From Nitrosopumilales archaeon (GTDB lineage Archaea; Thermoproteota; Nitrososphaeria; Nitrososphaerales; Nitrososphaeraceae): DNA of 14,783 bases. The stretch's first letter is position 1. Every line of letters begins with the position of its first letter. The stretch covers positions 1 through 14,783 of the forward strand of contig WJXE01000019.1 of the NCBI GenBank assembly GCA_009665115.1, read 5' to 3'. Position numbers and translations under genes: made by a program. Positions 6,688 to 13,183 of the stretch are shown here, piece after piece. The notes beneath the pieces are model-generated. The model did not search any database. It had not been told where the DNA came from and saw nothing but the letters and a program-made list of their open reading frames with translations.

Positions 6688-6722
6688 TTGCTCATTGCAG
6701 ATCGAGGCTTGCGACTGAGCAA
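6688..6722. repeat. Inverted repeat with 21-base spacer upstream of ilvC
   Basis: Arms TTGCTCA (6688-6694) and TGAGCAA (6716-6722) match perfectly, and a short inner TCG/CGA pairing is possible. The element lies just beyond the A/T box at 6651-6662 and about 200 bases upstream of ilvC. It could be a hairpin in an RNA or two half-sites of an operator; chance is not excluded. Confidence 0.3.
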
Positions 6723-6921
6723 CATTTCTTCTGCAAAAACAAAATGTCTACTTTTTGAAACGTTAGATAATAATACGACTCACAAATGTTTTAGGTCTGA
6801 TCGCCAAAATATAAATAAAATTAGCTTCCTCTCAGTTGCTGAAGAGTTCTCAATCTTGGTTTTCGTCGTTGCTCACCCCTTTCCTACAAATGATGGGTTA
6901 GAAGCTCGATGTCACAGCCTT

Positions 6922-7038
6922 TCAGCCGGTCTTATTTGCACCTGCAGTTATGAATATTCCATTCGTCTTCATATTAATGCTTGGGAGCAACGAGCGCAAA
7001 AATGCTGTGATCATCCATAGAATGACTATAGTAAGCAA
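6922..7038 (-). CDS. Possible small membrane protein translationally coupled to leuB
   Basis: A 38-codon frame opens with TTG at 7038, 16 bases past the leuB stop codon. A full-length Shine-Dalgarno AAGGAGGT overlaps the leuB stop (minus strand TAAGGAGGT, about 7049-7057) and lies about 10 bases before the TTG. The predicted peptide begins with a hydrophobic segment (LTIVILWMITAFL), followed by a basic polar tail ending GANKTG, so one membrane-spanning helix is plausible. A competing GTG closer to the ribosome-binding site gives only five codons. I recognise no family. The unusually strong ribosome-binding site is the main support; codon content is too short to judge. Confidence 0.3.
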   Translation of the reverse strand: MLTIVILWMITAFLRSLLPSINMKTNGIFITAGANKTG

Positions 7039-7054
7039 GTCACGCCGAACCTCC

Positions 7055-8080
7055 TTAATACATTGAAAGAGATAGTAGCTTCGTAAATTCGGTAGTTGTA
7101 AGTTTGCCACCGATATCTTTGGTTTTTAGGTTTTTTTTTAGCAGCACAACCATAGCGGATTCTATACGATGTCCCTCTTTAAATGCGTCCCTATCATGAT
7201 ATTTGTTTGATAGCCACTCCAGCATCATCTTTATTGATAATAAAATGGAGGTTGGATTTGCTATATTCTTTCCAGCAATATCGAATGCGGCTCCATGAAC
7301 CGGCTCGAACAAGGCAAAAGACTCCCCGATATTAGCAGCTGGGCCCAATCCAAGCCCTCCTACTACCTGCGCGGCCTCGTCTGACAATATGTCACCGTAA
7401 AGGTTCGTTGTCAAAATAACATCAAATTCTTCTGGATTCCGGATCAGATTCATAGCGCATGTATCTACATATGATTCGCTATAGATAATTTCGGGATAAT
7501 TTTGAGCGACTGACTTACAGGTTCTTGCAAATAATCCGTCACCCTTGCGCAAGACGTTGGCCTTATGTGCTGTGACAAGTCTCTTCTTTTTATTCCGAAG
7601 CATCGCTGTTTTAAAGCCGTACTCTGCAATACGTCTAGACGCCCGTTCGGACGTTATCCTCAGTCCCACCACTGTATTCTCATCAGCGTCAAATTCCCAT
7701 CCTAAGTAAACGTCCTCCGTATTTTCTCTTACTATTACTAGATCTACATTGGCTGAAAGATTTGGAATATTAGGATAGGACTTTGCCGGTCTAACATTTG
7801 CGTACAGATCGTATTGTCGTCGTAAAACGAGGATCACGTCTGCAGCGCTCTCTCCCACAGGTCCTTTTAAACATACTTGTGACTTTTGTATTACATCAGA
7901 GCTGAATTGGGGAAGGGCTTTACCATATTTGGCTAGAGCCCTGTCACCTGCGTCTACATTTCTTATATTAAATTTAATGTTACTATTATCGTTTATCGTT
8001 TCAAGTATCATTTTCGCAGATGAAGTGAGCTCTGGACCTACTCCGTCACCTGCTATTAGCGCAACATTATACCTTCCCAA
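7055..8080 (-). CDS. leuB: 3-isopropylmalate dehydrogenase family enzyme
   Basis: A 341-residue member of the isopropylmalate/isocitrate dehydrogenase family, oxidatively decarboxylating 3-isopropylmalate with NAD+ in leucine synthesis. Signatures are GDGVGPE (11-17), the substrate arginines R88, R98 (NVRP) and R118 (RENTED), Y125, K173 (AHKANV), the metal ligands D206, D230 and D234 (NLYGDILSDEAA), and the nucleotide motif EPVHGAAFDIAGKNIANP from 259. The start is TTG at 8080: an in-frame TAA five codons upstream leaves no other start. It lies 33 bases after leuA, which strongly favours LeuB. Archaeal relatives with RENTED-type motifs also act as homoisocitrate, 3-methylmalate or isocitrate dehydrogenases, so broader substrate use is possible. 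Confidence 0.9.
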   Translation of the reverse strand: MGRYNVALIAGDGVGPELTSSAKMILETINDNSNIKFNIRNVDAGDRALAKYGKALPQFSSDVIQKSQVCLKGPVGESAADVILVLRRQYDLYANVRPAKSYPNIPNLSANVDLVIVRENTEDVYLGWEFDADENTVVGLRITSERASRRIAEYGFKTAMLRNKKKRLVTAHKANVLRKGDGLFARTCKSVAQNYPEIIYSESYVDTCAMNLIRNPEEFDVILTTNLYGDILSDEAAQVVGGLGLGPAANIGESFALFEPVHGAAFDIAGKNIANPTSILLSIKMMLEWLSNKYHDRDAFKEGHRIESAMVVLLKKNLKTKDIGGKLTTTEFTKLLSLSMY

Positions 8081-8113
8081 CCTACAACCAAATTATTTAA
8101 CTAGGTATAAACT

Positions 8114-9628
8114 TTAATACTTTGAATAGAGCACTTTTTGCAACATAACTTTGTTAATCGCATCCATCATAGCCTGAACCGAAGCAACCACGACATCCTC
8201 GCCAGCTTTTCTTGCAGAAACAACGTTGCCGTTTTTGTCCTCCACCTTCACGGACACCTCAGCTAATGCGTCCGAGCCCCCAGTGATAGAATCTAGCCGG
8301 TATTCCCGGATTTTTATATTAGCAATTTCTCCTGCAATCTTTTGTATCGCTTTTAGAGCAGCATCGACAGGCCCAACCCCAATTTCTGAGGCAATGAAAT
8401 CCTTGCCGTCCGTATTTAATCTAACTACAGCGGTCGGTATTATATTCATCCCTGTAACAATATGAAAATCATAGAGTTTGAATTTCTCTTCGAATTTATT
8501 ATTACGCATAACCTCGCCCGCTATAGACAGGAGCTCTGCGGTGGTGATAGATTTCCCCTTGTCAGCAAGGTTCTTTTGCTTTTCCACAATCTCATAAAGC
8601 TCCTTCTCTGTCGGCCCGATGCCAAAACCCTCCAGCATTGCCTTTATTCCATGAGCACCAGCGTGTTTACCCGCTTGCATCCATCTTTTTCTACCCACAA
8701 GATCAGGACTAATTGGTTCATAGGTAAGCGGATTATTTATAATACCGTGGGTATGAATACCAGATTCGTGACCAAAGGCGTTTTCACCGATAATTGCTTT
8801 GTTTGGTTGGACAATTATTCCCATCGTATTTGAAACGAATCTAGAAGTCTCATACAGCAACTCAGTTTTGACATTATGTTTCCTACCGTAGAGGCATTGA
8901 AGTGCCATAACAAATTCCTCAAGCGATGCATTACCTGCTCGCTCACCTAATCCGTTTATTGTCACATGGGCGCAATCTGCACCAGCGTTAATTCCCGAGA
9001 GTGAGTTAGCTACCGCCAAACCAAAATCATCATGACAGTGCATACTAATCGGAAGCCTAGTGTATGCCTTTACATCTTTGACAAGCTGTTCGATATATTG
9101 GGGAGTAGCGTAGCCTACTGTATCCGGGATGTCTAATCTATCAACACCGACATTGGCCACGGCCATGAAAACTTGATTTAAGAATGCTCGATCGGATCGT
9201 GTTGCGTCCTCAGCAGAAAACTCTACCTCAAGGCCATGTTTTTTAGCGTATTCTACCGCCCATACAGCCTTTTCCAGCACCTGCTGTCGATCCATTTTTA
9301 ACTTAAACTGCATATGAATATCTGATGTTGCAATAAAAGTGTGGACGTAGGTTAAGTCGCAATTTATTGCAGCATCTAAGTCCGATTTTATAGTGCGGGC
9401 CAAGCCACAAATTTCTGCTTTTAATCCTTGTTTGGTTATATTTTTGATTGCAATTGTTTCCCCGTGGGACACGACAGGAAAGCCGACCTCTATAGCATCG
9501 ATTCCAAGCTCATCAAGTTTAATCGCAATCTGCACTTTCTGCTCAGGGGTTATTGAAACTCCAGGTGTTTGTTCACCGTCTCTTAACGTTGTATCAAATA
9601 TTCTTACTTTACTGTCAGCGCCTAACAT
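8114..9628 (-). CDS. leuA: 2-isopropylmalate synthase (or citramalate synthase)
   Basis: Condenses acetyl-CoA with 2-oxoisovalerate for leucine synthesis; the close relative CimA uses pyruvate for the threonine-independent isoleucine route. The 504-residue protein has the TIM-barrel catalytic domain with DTTLRDGEQTPGVS (R16, D17), the metal-binding HCHDD (H197, H199) and GLGERAGNASLEE. A linker follows from about 290, with GENAFGHESGIHTHGI. From about residue 390 comes the LeuA allosteric domain, with GVGPVDAALKAIQ and the ITGGSDA ... DVVVASVQAMMDAIN pattern that senses leucine or isoleucine. The ATG at 9628 directly abuts the ilvN stop codon (TAA-ATG), so translation is probably coupled. Position between ilvN and leuB favours LeuA, but substrate choice cannot be read from sequence alone. 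Confidence 0.93.
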   Translation of the reverse strand: MLGADSKVRIFDTTLRDGEQTPGVSITPEQKVQIAIKLDELGIDAIEVGFPVVSHGETIAIKNITKQGLKAEICGLARTIKSDLDAAINCDLTYVHTFIATSDIHMQFKLKMDRQQVLEKAVWAVEYAKKHGLEVEFSAEDATRSDRAFLNQVFMAVANVGVDRLDIPDTVGYATPQYIEQLVKDVKAYTRLPISMHCHDDFGLAVANSLSGINAGADCAHVTINGLGERAGNASLEEFVMALQCLYGRKHNVKTELLYETSRFVSNTMGIIVQPNKAIIGENAFGHESGIHTHGIINNPLTYEPISPDLVGRKRWMQAGKHAGAHGIKAMLEGFGIGPTEKELYEIVEKQKNLADKGKSITTAELLSIAGEVMRNNKFEEKFKLYDFHIVTGMNIIPTAVVRLNTDGKDFIASEIGVGPVDAALKAIQKIAGEIANIKIREYRLDSITGGSDALAEVSVKVEDKNGNVVSARKAGEDVVVASVQAMMDAINKVMLQKVLYSKY

Positions 9629-10186
9629 TTAAAGTTCTGCACCCCTCGGGAGAGCAGAAACACCCGTTCTGGCCAGCTGTGTGATTCCAAAGTGATCGAC
9701 AAGATTCTTAAACGCCTCGATTTTGTCAGGCGTTCCAGTAAGCTCCACGGTAATTGTCTCTTTTCCGATATCGAGTATATTTGCTCTAAAAATAGATGCA
9801 AAATTGGTTATTTCCATTCTCGTCGTGGGGTCTCCTGCATTCATTTTTATCAAGGCAAGCTCACGATAAACTGTTTTATCTGTGTCAAGTACCTTGACCT
9901 CTACCACATCGATTAACTTCCTAAGCTGCTTTGCGAGTTGATCAAGCGTTCTTTCGTCACTATTAAGTGTAATTGTCATCCTCGAGAGATCGGGTTGTTC
10001 GGTGGAACCTACAGTTATACTTTCAATGTTAAAATTCCGGGCCCGAAAAAGATTTGTCACCCTAAACAGAACGCCGGGTTTATTTTCTAGCAGAGCGGAC
10101 AATATATGCCAGCCGCCGATTTTTTCATTTAGGGTAGTGGTTGGAGTTGGTGCTGTCGGGGTGCTAGGTAAAGTTGTTGTTACCAC
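9629..10186 (-). CDS. ilvN: Acetolactate synthase small (regulatory) subunit
   Basis: The regulatory partner of IlvB, which activates the catalytic subunit and usually confers feedback inhibition by branched-chain amino acids. An ACT domain spans about residues 26-100 (WHILSALLENKPGVLFRVTN, then FNIESITVG), and the ALS small-subunit C-terminal domain follows (VYRELALIKM ... IFRANILDIG ... ELTGTPDKIEAF ... GVSALPRG). The first 20 or so residues are an unusual Pro/Thr-rich extension (TTTLPSTPTAPTPTTT) absent from typical family members. The GTG start at 10186 is 10 bases after the ilvB stop and is the most upstream usable start. The next clear domain residue is near position 25, so a later start cannot be excluded. 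It ends directly at the leuA ATG. Confidence 0.95.
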   Translation of the reverse strand: MVTTTLPSTPTAPTPTTTLNEKIGGWHILSALLENKPGVLFRVTNLFRARNFNIESITVGSTEQPDLSRMTITLNSDERTLDQLAKQLRKLIDVVEVKVLDTDKTVYRELALIKMNAGDPTTRMEITNFASIFRANILDIGKETITVELTGTPDKIEAFKNLVDHFGITQLARTGVSALPRGAEL

Positions 10187-10196
10187 AACTATTTCA

Positions 10197-11882
10197 CTAT
10201 CCTGTAACCATGTCTTTGAGACCTGTACCTGGTATTACAAAAGGATAAACATCTTCCTCAGGATCTATGATAATATCAATGACGGTAGCAACTTCCATGT
10301 TGAGAGCCGATCTAATTGCTTTTTCCAACTCTGACAACGACTGAGCTTTAATACCCTGCGCGCCATACGCTTGTGCTATTTTTACATAATCTGGGCAGTT
10401 ACGCTGGTGGACCCCGCTATAGCGTCTGTTATAAAACGTTCTCTGCCATTGAGCCACCATCCCAAGCATATAATTATTCATTAAAAAGACAATTACAGGT
10501 AAGTTATCCAGCACAGACACGGCAAGAGAGTTCTCCGTCATATTAAATGACCCATCGCCAGCTATATCGACGACAGGTACTACTGGCCTAGCAGCCTTTG
10601 CGCCTATCGAAGCAGGAAAGCCGAAGCCCATAGTCCCAAGTCCGGTTGAGCTAAAAAAAGTGCCAGGAGATATAACATCAAAGTGTAACGATGCCCACAT
10701 CTGACATTGGCCCACTTCAGTGGTCGCAATCGAATTAGCCGGCAATATTTCCCTAAGTTTTTTTAACGCTTTTCTGGCTGTCAGATCTCTTGGATAATCC
10801 TTTAGTGTCTCTGCATAATGATCGATAAGTTCTTTTCTTCTCCTCAGCCACGGGTTATCTTGATCTTTTTTTACTATAACCTTTGAGAGCATTTTGAGAA
10901 GGGTTCTCAGAGACGACTTTACATCTCCGATAACTGCTACATCTACAGATTTGTTCTTGCCAATTTCCGCAGGGTCGACATCCATATGTATAATGCTCAT
11001 ACCCCTTCCAAATTCATCGTACCTTCCAACTGATCTGTCCGAAAATCTTGCGCCCACTGCCAATATACAATCTGCCTCCAAAATCATTTTGTTGGCCTCT
11101 GCGTGTCCATGCATCCCAATTGGACCCATAGCGAGAGGATGATTTTCAGGAAACGATCCTTTACCCTTAAATGTAGTCACCACCGGAGCCATCAGTATTT
11201 CTGCAACTGCTTGCAATTCAGAAAAAGCCCCCGAGAGAATGACACCCCCTCCGCCCATTATTATGGGTCGCTCAGCATTAAGCAAAATTTCCACTGACTT
11301 GCCTAACTGAGAAAGGTCCGCATCTACCACCGGACTGTATCCTCTTACTTTTATAAGTTCTGGGAAGTTCATATCAGCGCTTGACTGCTGTACGTCCTTC
11401 GGGATATCTATCAGTACAGGTCCTGGCCTTCCGCTTTCAGCTATATAAAACGCTTTTTTTACCGTCTCTGGGATTTCATGTGCAGACCGGGGTTGGAAGG
11501 CATATTTTGTGCAGGGATTTGCAACACCAATAATATCTGTCTCTTGGAAGGCATCTTTGCCAATCATTGCCAGCGGCACTTGTCCTGTTACAGCTATCAT
11601 TGGAGAAGAGTCTGCATGTGCAGTAGCAATACCTGTAATAAGATTTGTAGCGCCGGGACCTGAAGTTGCAAAACATACCCCTGCCTTTCGCTTTATTCTC
11701 GCATAGCCATCCGCCATATGAGATGCCGATTGTTCGTGTCTGACAAGAATATGTCTAAAGTTGGCATCAACGAGTGCATCGTAAATAGGCAAGTTCGCCC
11801 CACCTGGCAGTCCAAACACTATGTCCACCCCCTCCTTTTCGAGAGCATGGATCAAAGCTTTTGCGCCGATCATTTCTACCAT
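10197..11882 (-). CDS. ilvB: Acetolactate synthase large (catalytic) subunit
   Basis: A thiamine-diphosphate and FAD enzyme that joins two pyruvates to acetolactate, or pyruvate and 2-oxobutyrate to acetohydroxybutyrate: the first common step of valine, leucine and isoleucine synthesis. Its length of 561 residues is normal. The catalytic glutamate is E50 in RHEQSASHMADGYAR, and TSGPGATN occupies about 73-80. The FAD-domain core covers about 190-340. The ThDP-Mg motif runs from GDGSFNMTEN (442-451) to the MNN at 468-470, with W479 in AQWQ near the active site. The ATG at 11882 has a Shine-Dalgarno AGGTGA (11892-11897) at 9-base spacing; a second ATG three codons in is less well placed. It is the first gene of the ilvB-ilvN-leuA-leuB operon. 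Confidence 0.97.
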   Translation of the reverse strand: MVEMIGAKALIHALEKEGVDIVFGLPGGANLPIYDALVDANFRHILVRHEQSASHMADGYARIKRKAGVCFATSGPGATNLITGIATAHADSSPMIAVTGQVPLAMIGKDAFQETDIIGVANPCTKYAFQPRSAHEIPETVKKAFYIAESGRPGPVLIDIPKDVQQSSADMNFPELIKVRGYSPVVDADLSQLGKSVEILLNAERPIIMGGGGVILSGAFSELQAVAEILMAPVVTTFKGKGSFPENHPLAMGPIGMHGHAEANKMILEADCILAVGARFSDRSVGRYDEFGRGMSIIHMDVDPAEIGKNKSVDVAVIGDVKSSLRTLLKMLSKVIVKKDQDNPWLRRRKELIDHYAETLKDYPRDLTARKALKKLREILPANSIATTEVGQCQMWASLHFDVISPGTFFSSTGLGTMGFGFPASIGAKAARPVVPVVDIAGDGSFNMTENSLAVSVLDNLPVIVFLMNNYMLGMVAQWQRTFYNRRYSGVHQRNCPDYVKIAQAYGAQGIKAQSLSELEKAIRSALNMEVATVIDIIIDPEEDVYPFVIPGTGLKDMVTG

Positions 11883-11945
11883 TTACACAGTTCACCTATT
11901 TCTTTTTCAAACAACGCCCTGCTAAAACAATGTGCAGAGCTGTAA

Positions 11946-12035
11946 CTATAGCAGCATGACAGCTGCTGCGCTTAGAACATTGACTTGTAGTTGCGAAGAA
12001 TCTACAATATACTCTTCACCGTTAGCATCAGGCAT
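11946..12035 (-). CDS. Candidate upstream ORF (leader peptide) of the ilvB operon
   Basis: A 29-codon ATG frame beginning MPDANGEEYIV and ending VNVLSAAAVMLL before TAG. Six of its last 13 residues are Val or Leu, the amino acids whose synthesis the downstream operon serves. The ATG lies 33 bases from the centre of the TATA box at 12065-12071, matching the near-leaderless layout of other genes in this window. The stop is 63 bases before the ilvB ATG. A hairpin (minus strand AGCAGC-N6-GCTGCT, 11950-11967) covers the last codons. The frame stays open upstream to a GTG at 12188, but that longer version would contain the promoter. Ribosome-mediated attenuation is an inference; translation of this frame is not shown by sequence alone. 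Confidence 0.3.
   Translation of the reverse strand: MPDANGEEYIVDSSQLQVNVLSAAAVMLL
11950..11967 (-). repeat. Hairpin at the end of the upstream ORF
   Basis: Six-base arms AGCAGC and GCTGCT around a six-base loop, overlapping the Ala-Ala-Val-Met-Leu codons of the upstream ORF. It is G+C rich compared with its surroundings and could change with ribosome position on the upstream ORF. No U tract follows, so it is not itself a terminator. Confidence 0.35.
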
Positions 12036-12057
12036 TTTCGACAGACTGCTTGCTGCA

Positions 12058-12079
12058 ACACAATTTATAAAGATTGTGT
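12058..12079 (-). promoter_or_regulatory. TATA box enclosed by an inverted repeat, ilvB operon promoter/operator
   Basis: Perfect 7-base arms ACACAAT (12058-12064) and ATTGTGT (12073-12079) flank an 8-base spacer. With the adjoining T the core reads TTTATAAA, a good archaeal TATA box. A dimeric regulator bound here would block TBP, the usual mode of archaeal repression. Predicted transcription start is near 12041-12043, giving ilvB a leader of about 160 bases. That fits ilvB having a Shine-Dalgarno site, unlike the leaderless genes in this window. Confidence 0.45.
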
Positions 12080-12288
12080 CCAGACTAAAGTGCAAATTTA
12101 GTATACTCCATATGCAGCCAAGCAGTTTTTGGTCCGTGTACTCTGGTTTCTCAAAAAGTTGGCCATTGCCATTACTTGTAGTTGTCACTTACGTCTGGAA
12201 GAATAACGACGCTCATAATCTAAATCGCCGAAAACATACCATACCACAGGTACTGACAGATGAGATTGTGTAGAAGAGAGAAACCAGC

Positions 12289-12307
12289 AAAAAAGCGACG
12301 GCGCTTT
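12289..12307 (-). terminator. Intrinsic-type terminator of the LsrF-like aldolase gene
   Basis: On the minus strand AAAGCG-CCGT-CGCTTT forms a 6-bp stem with a 4-base loop, and its 3' arm runs into a T6 tract (CGCTTTTTT). It begins immediately after the stop codon of the aldolase gene, with further AGC/GCT pairing possible across a bulge. It should separate that gene from the ilvB operon. Confidence 0.6.
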
Positions 12308-12308
12308 G

Positions 12309-13127
12309 CTATGCGGTCTTGATTACCTCCTTCTGCTGTTCAACTTCCTTTTCTTTTATGAATTTATCATTAGCATCTTTTACGTTTGAATTCTCATGGA
12401 TAATCGCCCTGACTGCTTTAATCATAGCCACAGGATAGTCTGATTGCCAAATATTTCTGCCCATATCCACTCCCATTGCACCGTTGTCTACTGCATCATA
12501 CGCTAATTGTAAGGCGTCGAGTTCGTTGGGCAGTTTCTTGCCTCCTGCAATAATGACAGGTACAGGGCAACCCTCGACGACCTTTTGAAAGTTTTCGCAA
12601 TAGTATGTCTTTATTAGATGTGCTCCCAATTCGGCAGCGATTCTGCACGCAAGTGCTAGATATCTGTGATCTCTGGCCATTTCTTTACCAACGGCAGTAA
12701 CAGCAAGAATAGGGATTCCGAATCTTTCACCTTCATCAACGAGTTTTGCTAAATTGGTCAATGTTCGGTGCTCATACTTGCTGCCAACAAAGATCGAAAG
12801 AGCGAGGCAAGAGGCATTAAGTTTCATAGCATCTTCAACCGATGTGGTGATACTTTCCTTTGAAAGATCTTCCCCAACGATACTACTGCCTCCTGAAACC
12901 CGCAATACAATAGGAACATCCGTACTTGGATTTACTGATGTTCGGAGAACGCCCCTGGTGAGCATCAACGAGTCTGCATAGGGTAAAAGTGGCTTTATCG
13001 TTCTACTAGGATTCTCTAGTCTCTCTGTCGGTCCCAAGAAGTACCCGTGATCGACTGCAAGCATAACAGTTCGTCCATCTTGCGGACGAATGATTTTTGA
13101 CATTCTGTTTTTCATTCCCCAATCCAT
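12309..13127 (-). CDS. LsrF-like class I aldolase (DhnA/DeoC family)
   Basis: A 272-residue TIM-barrel Schiff-base aldolase. It closely resembles bacterial LsrF (3-hydroxy-5-phosphonooxypentane-2,4-dione thiolase) from the start: DWGMKNRMSKI, TVMLAVDHGYF (D26, H27), LMLTRGVLR, AELGAHLIKTYY with the probable Schiff-base lysine K173, then VPVIIAGGKKLP and GVDMGRNIWQSDYPVAMIKA. It lacks the roughly 30-residue N-terminal extension of E. coli LsrF. Annotations in archaea vary between FBP aldolase class I, LsrF and ADH synthase (the aro route). Because the window already encodes FBPA/P, a non-glycolytic substrate is likely. The ATG at 13127 is preferred because the conserved DWGM follows directly. 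A TATA element lies at 13164-13172 and a terminator follows the gene. The dehydrogenase upstream ends 56 bases away. Confidence 0.85.
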   Translation of the reverse strand: MDWGMKNRMSKIIRPQDGRTVMLAVDHGYFLGPTERLENPSRTIKPLLPYADSLMLTRGVLRTSVNPSTDVPIVLRVSGGSSIVGEDLSKESITTSVEDAMKLNASCLALSIFVGSKYEHRTLTNLAKLVDEGERFGIPILAVTAVGKEMARDHRYLALACRIAAELGAHLIKTYYCENFQKVVEGCPVPVIIAGGKKLPNELDALQLAYDAVDNGAMGVDMGRNIWQSDYPVAMIKAVRAIIHENSNVKDANDKFIKEKEVEQQKEVIKTA

Positions 13128-13163
13128 ATTACTTATTGCTGCACTAAATCCCCCCGTCGTAAT

Positions 13164-13172
13164 TATTTATAG
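13164..13172 (-). promoter_or_regulatory. TATA box of the LsrF-like aldolase gene
   Basis: The minus strand reads CTATAAATA, centred about 41 bases before the ATG at 13127, which leaves a leader of roughly 15 bases. It suggests that the aldolase can be transcribed separately from the dehydrogenase gene just upstream. Confidence 0.5.
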
Positions 13173-13183
13173 TTTCCACAATT

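Larger units (their letters stand above)
6493..6921. other. Non-coding region between ilvC and the leuB downstream ORF
   Basis: About 430 bases without a convincing gene. Open frames on the plus strand here (for example 6688-7020) lack protein-like composition. Besides the ilvC promoter it contains a second strong A/T element, atttatatatgg, at 6651-6662 and an inverted repeat at 6688-6722. A T-rich tract on the minus strand at about 6734-6745 could end transcription from leuB. No tRNA was recognised. Confidence 0.5.
11883..12308. other. 426-base leader and promoter region of the ilvB operon
   Basis: No full-size gene is convincing here. A plus-strand frame (11932-12273) and a minus-strand frame opening at 12188 both lack family character. 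Reading on the minus strand, the region holds the terminator of the preceding aldolase gene (12289-12307), a TATA box inside an inverted repeat (12058-12079), a 29-codon upstream ORF (11946-12035) with a terminal hairpin, and the ilvB ribosome-binding site (11892-11897). Confidence 0.6.

Noticed and set aside
6688..7020. 110-codon plus-strand frame in the ilvC-leuB gap
   Set aside because: Composition is not protein-like, the start overlaps an inverted repeat, and it has no ribosome-binding site.
7129..7140. Poly-T run on the plus strand
   Set aside because: It is a lysine/asparagine-coding A-rich stretch (KKNLK) inside leuB, not a terminator.
11946..12188. 80-codon minus-strand version of the upstream ORF starting at GTG 12188
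   Set aside because: The likely ilvB promoter (12058-12079) lies inside it, and the N-terminal part shows no family character. The 29-codon version is preferred, though the long form is not excluded.
11932..12273. 113-codon plus-strand frame in the ilvB upstream region
   Set aside because: Ser/Cys-rich low-quality translation, antisense to the promoter and leader elements of the ilvB operon; no start signals.
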